From Voacanga thouarsii (Eukaryota > Streptophyta > Magnoliopsida > Gentianales > Apocynaceae), in contig JANUWF010001190.1 in the NCBI GenBank assembly GCA_026120185.1, positions 434,001 through 498,000 of the forward strand: a stretch of DNA of 64,000 nt, in the 5' to 3' direction. The position numbers were made by a program, and so were the translations under genes. Of the stretch, positions 59,881 through 64,000 are shown piece by piece. The notes beneath the pieces were generated by a model. It worked only from the letters and a program-made list of their open reading frames with translations. It had not been told where the DNA came from and did not search any database. Position 1 is the first letter of the stretch. Each line of letters starts with the position of its first letter.

Positions 59881-61580
59881 TATTTGCTTGTCTTCAAGCA
59901 AAGTATCAAGAACAAATAGGAAAATATAAGGTTTAACAAATCACTCAATCAATTTCAAAACCATATCTTCAATGCTTTCTTCATTCAAGAATATAAAACA
60001 CATGCTACTACATTTTTCACAACCAATGCAAGACCTGTGTTAGTGATAAATGACTTAGTAGAATCATCATAATACTTCACACTATTTTCAAACCATTGGA
60101 AAGAATTTAGTTTAAAAAGAATATGCATTCCATATGCTTACTTTTCATACACTCTCTTTACTAATCCGAGACATATCATGATTCTATTTAGATCAATGAA
60201 GACTTTTAAGCTTGAATGTAAGGCTAAAGGCTTGCAATGTAGCTTATCAAACGAAGGATATAGGAGAATAAAAAATCAAAGAAATTGAGAGTTCGCAAGA
60301 AAAGAATAAACAAATTGAAACAATAATTTCCAACTCTTCTTGCTCTCCTATTCCAAAAATCAAACAAACCATAACCTTATATAGCAATTATAACTCCACT
60401 CAAGCAAATACTGCATTTTTTTTCTTTTTCTTTTAGCTTTTCTTTTCATCAACTCTTTTCTATTTCTTTCACAAAATCACTCAAATTTCCAACACTGGTG
60501 TCAAAGATTATGAACTTAACTTTTACAATTCAATCACCATCCCTTTTGTGATCTTTTCTTTTCTTCTTCTTCCTTCAATGTGTCTTTTCTTTCACTGCTG
60601 CTATGTTTTTTTTTTCACTTCTCTTCTTTCATTCTTTTTAGCAGCTTTTTGCTTTCTTCCCTCACTTACTGCTATTCTTTTTTTCTTTTCTTGTTTTCAC
60701 TATCTCTTTTCTCTTTCTTTTTCTTTTCAGCTCAACTTGTTATTGATCCATGACTGAAAGTAACAAGTCATGATCTTTATCCCAACATTCTTCCTCAACA
60801 TTCTCATACGCATACTTTCATCCATCAAGAGCATAAAGATTTGGAAAATCATTCAAACTCTCAGCACCAAGCAATGGACAAAATATTTTGATAGGTTTTA
60901 ATGAAAGAAATCAACAATTTAGGCTCAAAATCGGCACTAGGGATAATATGAAAATAGGTAGGCTTGAAAAGCTTAAACTATCTAAAGAAGGCATATTACC
61001 GTCATTCCTAAGTTAAATCATGACTGTCTTTCTTATTTCGCCTCGAGAGGTATTCAAGTAAATTCTAAAATGCTCCATGAATTTTAGTAGAAAAATAGGT
61101 TTAAGAATAATGCACAGCATTAGATCAAGAACAACTTCGTCCAAGTTCGTGCAAAAAGTCATGCATAAGTTATAAATGATCTAGAACATATACTCTATAA
61201 TCCATCATAAAGACATGCATTAAAAATATAGCTTGAAATCTTCCAGAAAATCAGAAAAATTTCACACAAAAATTTGCTCCCAAGAAGGTTAAAGTATATG
61301 TATAGAAGATTTGTCAGTCAAAATCACTCCCCCACACTTAAACTGGACATTGTCCTCAATGGCCAAATAAATAGAACAAGAACAAATAATACCGTGGGAC
61401 CAAAAAATATAAGAAAAATAAACTTCCTTTCATTTGGCATTGTGTTATACAAGATCTGAATGCTTTGAAGAATGAGGTAGTGCAAAGTACCTAAAAAGAA
61501 AAATACAAAAGAAAACACATCAAAGCGTAAAAACTAGAAAAGGAAAATAAATCAAAACAAAAGAAAGAATAACCCAAGAC
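59881..61580 (-). other. Athila 3' non-coding / former env-like region
   Basis: No surviving frame on the minus strand. A long CT-rich tract (plus strand, 60415-60730) lies inside. Its position between integrase and 3' LTR is where Athila elements keep an env-like or non-coding region. Confidence 0.5.
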
Positions 61581-61747
61581 TTTTATGGGTCAGCTTCTAA
61601 GAGCATGTCTACTTGATCCGTGGTTGGAATAACGTTACTAACATAGCGTTTCACCCGATGGCCCTTGACTTTGAAAGTTCCTCGAGTAGGGTGAGTAATT
61701 TCCAGGGTGCTAAAGGGGAGTAGCTTACATACCGTGTATGGTCCTGA

Positions 61748-62600
61748 TCACTGTGATTTCAATTTTTCTGTAAAAAGTCGTAGGCGAGAATTGAACAACA
61801 ATACCTGATCACCTATCTCAAAGTCGTGTGGTCGAGTAATATGCTTGTCATGCCACGTTTTAACTTTCTCTTTATACCGTAGTGACGTATCATAGGCATC
61901 CTTGCGCAATTCCTCTAAGGCTATGAGTTGAAGCAATCTGGACTTTTCAGCTGACTTAAGATCAAGGTTCACAAGTTTTACAGCCCAATAAGCTTTATAC
62001 TCAATCTCAATGGGTGAATGATATGTTTTTTCATAAACTAACCGAAAAGGAGTTGTACCAATTGGGGTTTTGAAAGCTGTTCAATATGCCCAAAGAGTAT
62101 CGTCTAATTTTACACTCTAATCCTTCCTAGTATGATTAACAATTTTTTCTAAGATTCTTTTGATTTTCCTATTAACCACTTCGACTTGTCCACTTGTTTA
62201 GGAATGGTAGGGGGTGGTCAACCTATGGTTCATGCCTAGGTGTTTGAGAACTTTTTCCATTTGTGCATTGTAAAAATGAGTCCCTCTATCACTAATGAGC
62301 ACACCAAAACGGGTGAAAAGTTTTTTCAGAAATCTTACAACCACCCTTGCATTATTAGTGGGTAAAGCTTGGGCCTCCACCCATTTGGAAACATAATCCA
62401 CTGCCACCAAAATATATTTATTCCCCAAAGAACTAGGGAAAGGTCCCATAAAGTTTATTCCCCAACAGTCAAATACTTCACAAGTTTGAAAATTTTGTAA
62501 TGGCATCTTTTTAAATTTAGAAAGGTTACCTGTATGTTGACACTTATCGCAACTTTGGACAAACCTGTGGGCATCTTTAAATAATGTGGGCTAATAGAAT
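61748..62600 (-). pseudogene. Athila integrase remnant
   Basis: The zinc-finger tail CDKCQHTGN is at about 62540. The core follows with [10 protein letters not shown] (first Asp replaced by Asn in the DFMGP motif), YVSKWVEA and ISDRGTHF (second Asp), to NRKIKRILEK. The C-terminal segment ends in KTWHDKHI and FEIGDQVLLFNSRL (61748-61972). Stops at about 62195 and elsewhere separate the parts. Confidence 0.88.
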
Positions 62601-62857
62601 CCAGAGTCGAGCACCTTTCGTGCAGTGTTGTTAGCTTGATAATGGCCTCCAGCAAGGCCTTCACGACAATGTCTAAGAATATCCTCTCATTCCCTAGAGT
62701 CCACGCATCTACGAATGATTTGGTTCGCACAATACTTAAACAAATATGGATCTTCCCAAAAGTAATACCGTACTTCGGAGAGGAATTTCTTCTTTTGTTG
62801 CATCGTGAGGTCTTTTGGAGTAATTTCTGCAACCAAGTAGTTAGCAAAATCGACGAA

Positions 62858-63610
62858 CTATAGGGTATTTGGACTCTCACCTTCTATAAGCAAAAGTTGC
62901 TCATCCGAAAAAGCGTCATCGATGTCTTCTTCTACCAAGGATTCCAAATTTGGATTATCCAATCTTGACAGGTGATCCGCAGCCAAGTTTTTCGCACCTT
63001 TTTTGTCCCTAATTTCCAAATTAAATTCCTGCAATAATAGAACATATCTTATCGACCTTGGTTTGGAATCATGCTTGGTTAGTAGGTACTTCAGGGCTGA
63101 ATGGTCTGTATAAACAATAACTTTGGACAAAATAAGGTAAGATCGGAATTTAGCAAAGGCAAACACTATGGCAAGCAATTCTTTTTCTGTTGTTTAGTTT
63201 TCTTGTGCCTCCATTAAAGTCCTACTTGTATAGTATATAGGTTGGAAGTGCTTATTCCGTCTTTGTCCCAAGACCGCACCAACTGCAAAATCACTTGCAT
63301 CACATATTAGTTCAAAGAGAAGAGACCAATCAGATGCAATTAGAATGGGTGAATTAATCAACTTCTCTTTAAGTATTGTAAAAGCTTTGAGACATTTTTT
63401 GTCAAAATTAAACACAGCATCTTTTTCAAGTAAAGAGGTAAGAAGTTTTGAAATTTTTGAGAAGTCTAAGATGAACCTCCCGTAGAAACCTGCATGACCA
63501 AGAAAGCTCCTTATAGCTTTTACCGAAGTAGGAGGAGGCAGCTTCTCAATTGCTTCAATTTTAGCCCTATCGACCTCTATACCCTTTCTTGAAATTTTAT
63601 ACCCCAACAC
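62858..63610 (-). pseudogene. Athila RT C-terminus and RNase H remnant
   Basis: LGHAGFYGRFILDFSKI is the RT connection region. The RNase H part follows, with ELICDASDFAVGAVLGQR (catalytic Asp), a stop in TEKE context at about 63192, [12 protein letters not shown] and AADHLSRL. The frame is otherwise long and well kept. Confidence 0.9.
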
Positions 63611-63695
63611 AATACCTCATTGTACCATACAGTGGCATTTTTCCCAATTAAGTATGAGGTTGGTCTCTTCATATCTTACTAGCACCTTTTCAAGA

Positions 63696-64000
63696 TTAGA
63701 TACACAAATCAAACGAATTACCAAAAACTGAAAAATCATCCATAAATACATCCATGATGTCCCCCACGAGTCCTTCAAATATCGCTGTCATGAATCTTTG
63801 GAATATTCCGGGACCATTGCAAAGACCAAATGGCATCCGACGATAGGCAAAAGTACCATATGGACACGTGAAAGTGGTTTTTTCTTGGTCCTTCGGAGTT
63901 ATGGGAATTTGTAAGTAGCCAGAAAATCCATCTAAGAAACAATAATACTCATGTCCGGCAAACCTTTCCAACATTTGGTCAATAAAAAGAAGAGGAAAGT
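63696..64000 (-). pseudogene. Athila reverse transcriptase, partial at window edge
   Basis: The frame is open to the window edge. It contains YYCFLDGFSGYLQIPI (first catalytic Asp), TFTCPYGTFAYRRMPFGLCN and VFMDDFSVFG (catalytic MDD). It ends at a stop at 63696-63698, just before a frameshift to the downstream part. Confidence 0.92.

Larger units (their letters stand above)
58328..64000 (-). mobile_element. Athila-type Ty3/gypsy retrotransposon, 3' part (runs off the window)
   Basis: Minus-strand order is RT - RNase H - integrase - long non-coding/env-like region - polypurine tract - 3' LTR. The RT box FMDDFSVFG, the RMPFGLCNGPGIFQRFM segment, and the long spacer with AAGTGTGGGGGA polypurine-like tracts are typical of Athila. 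Stops and frameshifts make it inactive. The 5' LTR and gag lie beyond 64000. Confidence 0.9.

Overview
The window is nuclear DNA of a eudicot plant. Genes have short exons with GT-AG introns in AT-rich surroundings. The recognisable proteins are plant families: a KIN-7 kinesin with the NACK-type C-terminal domain, a double B-box protein of the BBX18/19 type, a plant glyoxalase-I-like VOC protein and a plant MICU relative. Roughly the right half is nested, decayed transposable elements and an old endogenous pararetrovirus. The species cannot be named from this sequence. All protein and TE family calls rest on motifs and remembered family features; no database search was run.

Layout. (1) 17-349 (-): small two-pass membrane protein. 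(2) 1340-8123 (-): complete 13-coding-exon kinesin-7 gene, 980 codons; every junction keeps frame. (3) 8.2-18.2 kb: intergenic, with a hAT transposon (11488-13358) bounded by the 8-bp duplication CTTGTACC. (4) 18327-19129 (+): three-exon VOC/glyoxalase-like gene with a clear TATA box. (5) 19.1-24.3 kb: AT-rich spacer with a large fold-back repeat (19985-21131). (6) 24360-27299 (+): BBX18/19-type gene. In Arabidopsis the kinesins At4g38950 and At2g21300 lie beside BBX19 and BBX18, so the kinesin/BBX pairing looks like old microsynteny.

(7) 28957-31535: an imperfect palindrome made of pararetroviral 3' non-coding (promoter/poly-A) sequence, with a Stowaway-like MITE in one arm only. It runs into (8) 31440-40987, a decayed endogenous pararetrovirus on the minus strand. 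Reading right to left it has remnants of movement protein, coat-protein zinc finger, aspartic protease, reverse transcriptase, RNase H and a viroplasmin/TAV-type domain. The block was later hit by a 462-bp piece of plant genic DNA flanked by a 15-bp duplication, and by two inverted copies of a ~210-bp MITE around an (ATT)~40 microsatellite. (9) 40988-50000: decayed Ty1/copia element with ~2-kb LTRs. (10) 50133-50691: small non-autonomous hAT-like element (duplication TTAATAAG).

(11) 51135-55903 (+): unprocessed, 3'-truncated MICU pseudogene whose second intron carries a 3.2-kb element that looks like a solo LTR. (12) 57086-58327: third copy of the copia LTR, internally rearranged and cut at 58327 by (13) an Athila-type Ty3/gypsy element on the minus strand (58328 to beyond 64000), of which the 3' LTR, polypurine tract, integrase, RNase H and part of RT are in view.

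The functional genes do not form a pathway: kinesin (cytokinesis/microtubules), VOC protein (metabolite detoxification type) and BBX (light/temperature signalling type) are independent transcription units. The most unusual structures are the pararetroviral palindrome, the captured genic fragment inside the pararetrovirus, and the MICU pseudogene.
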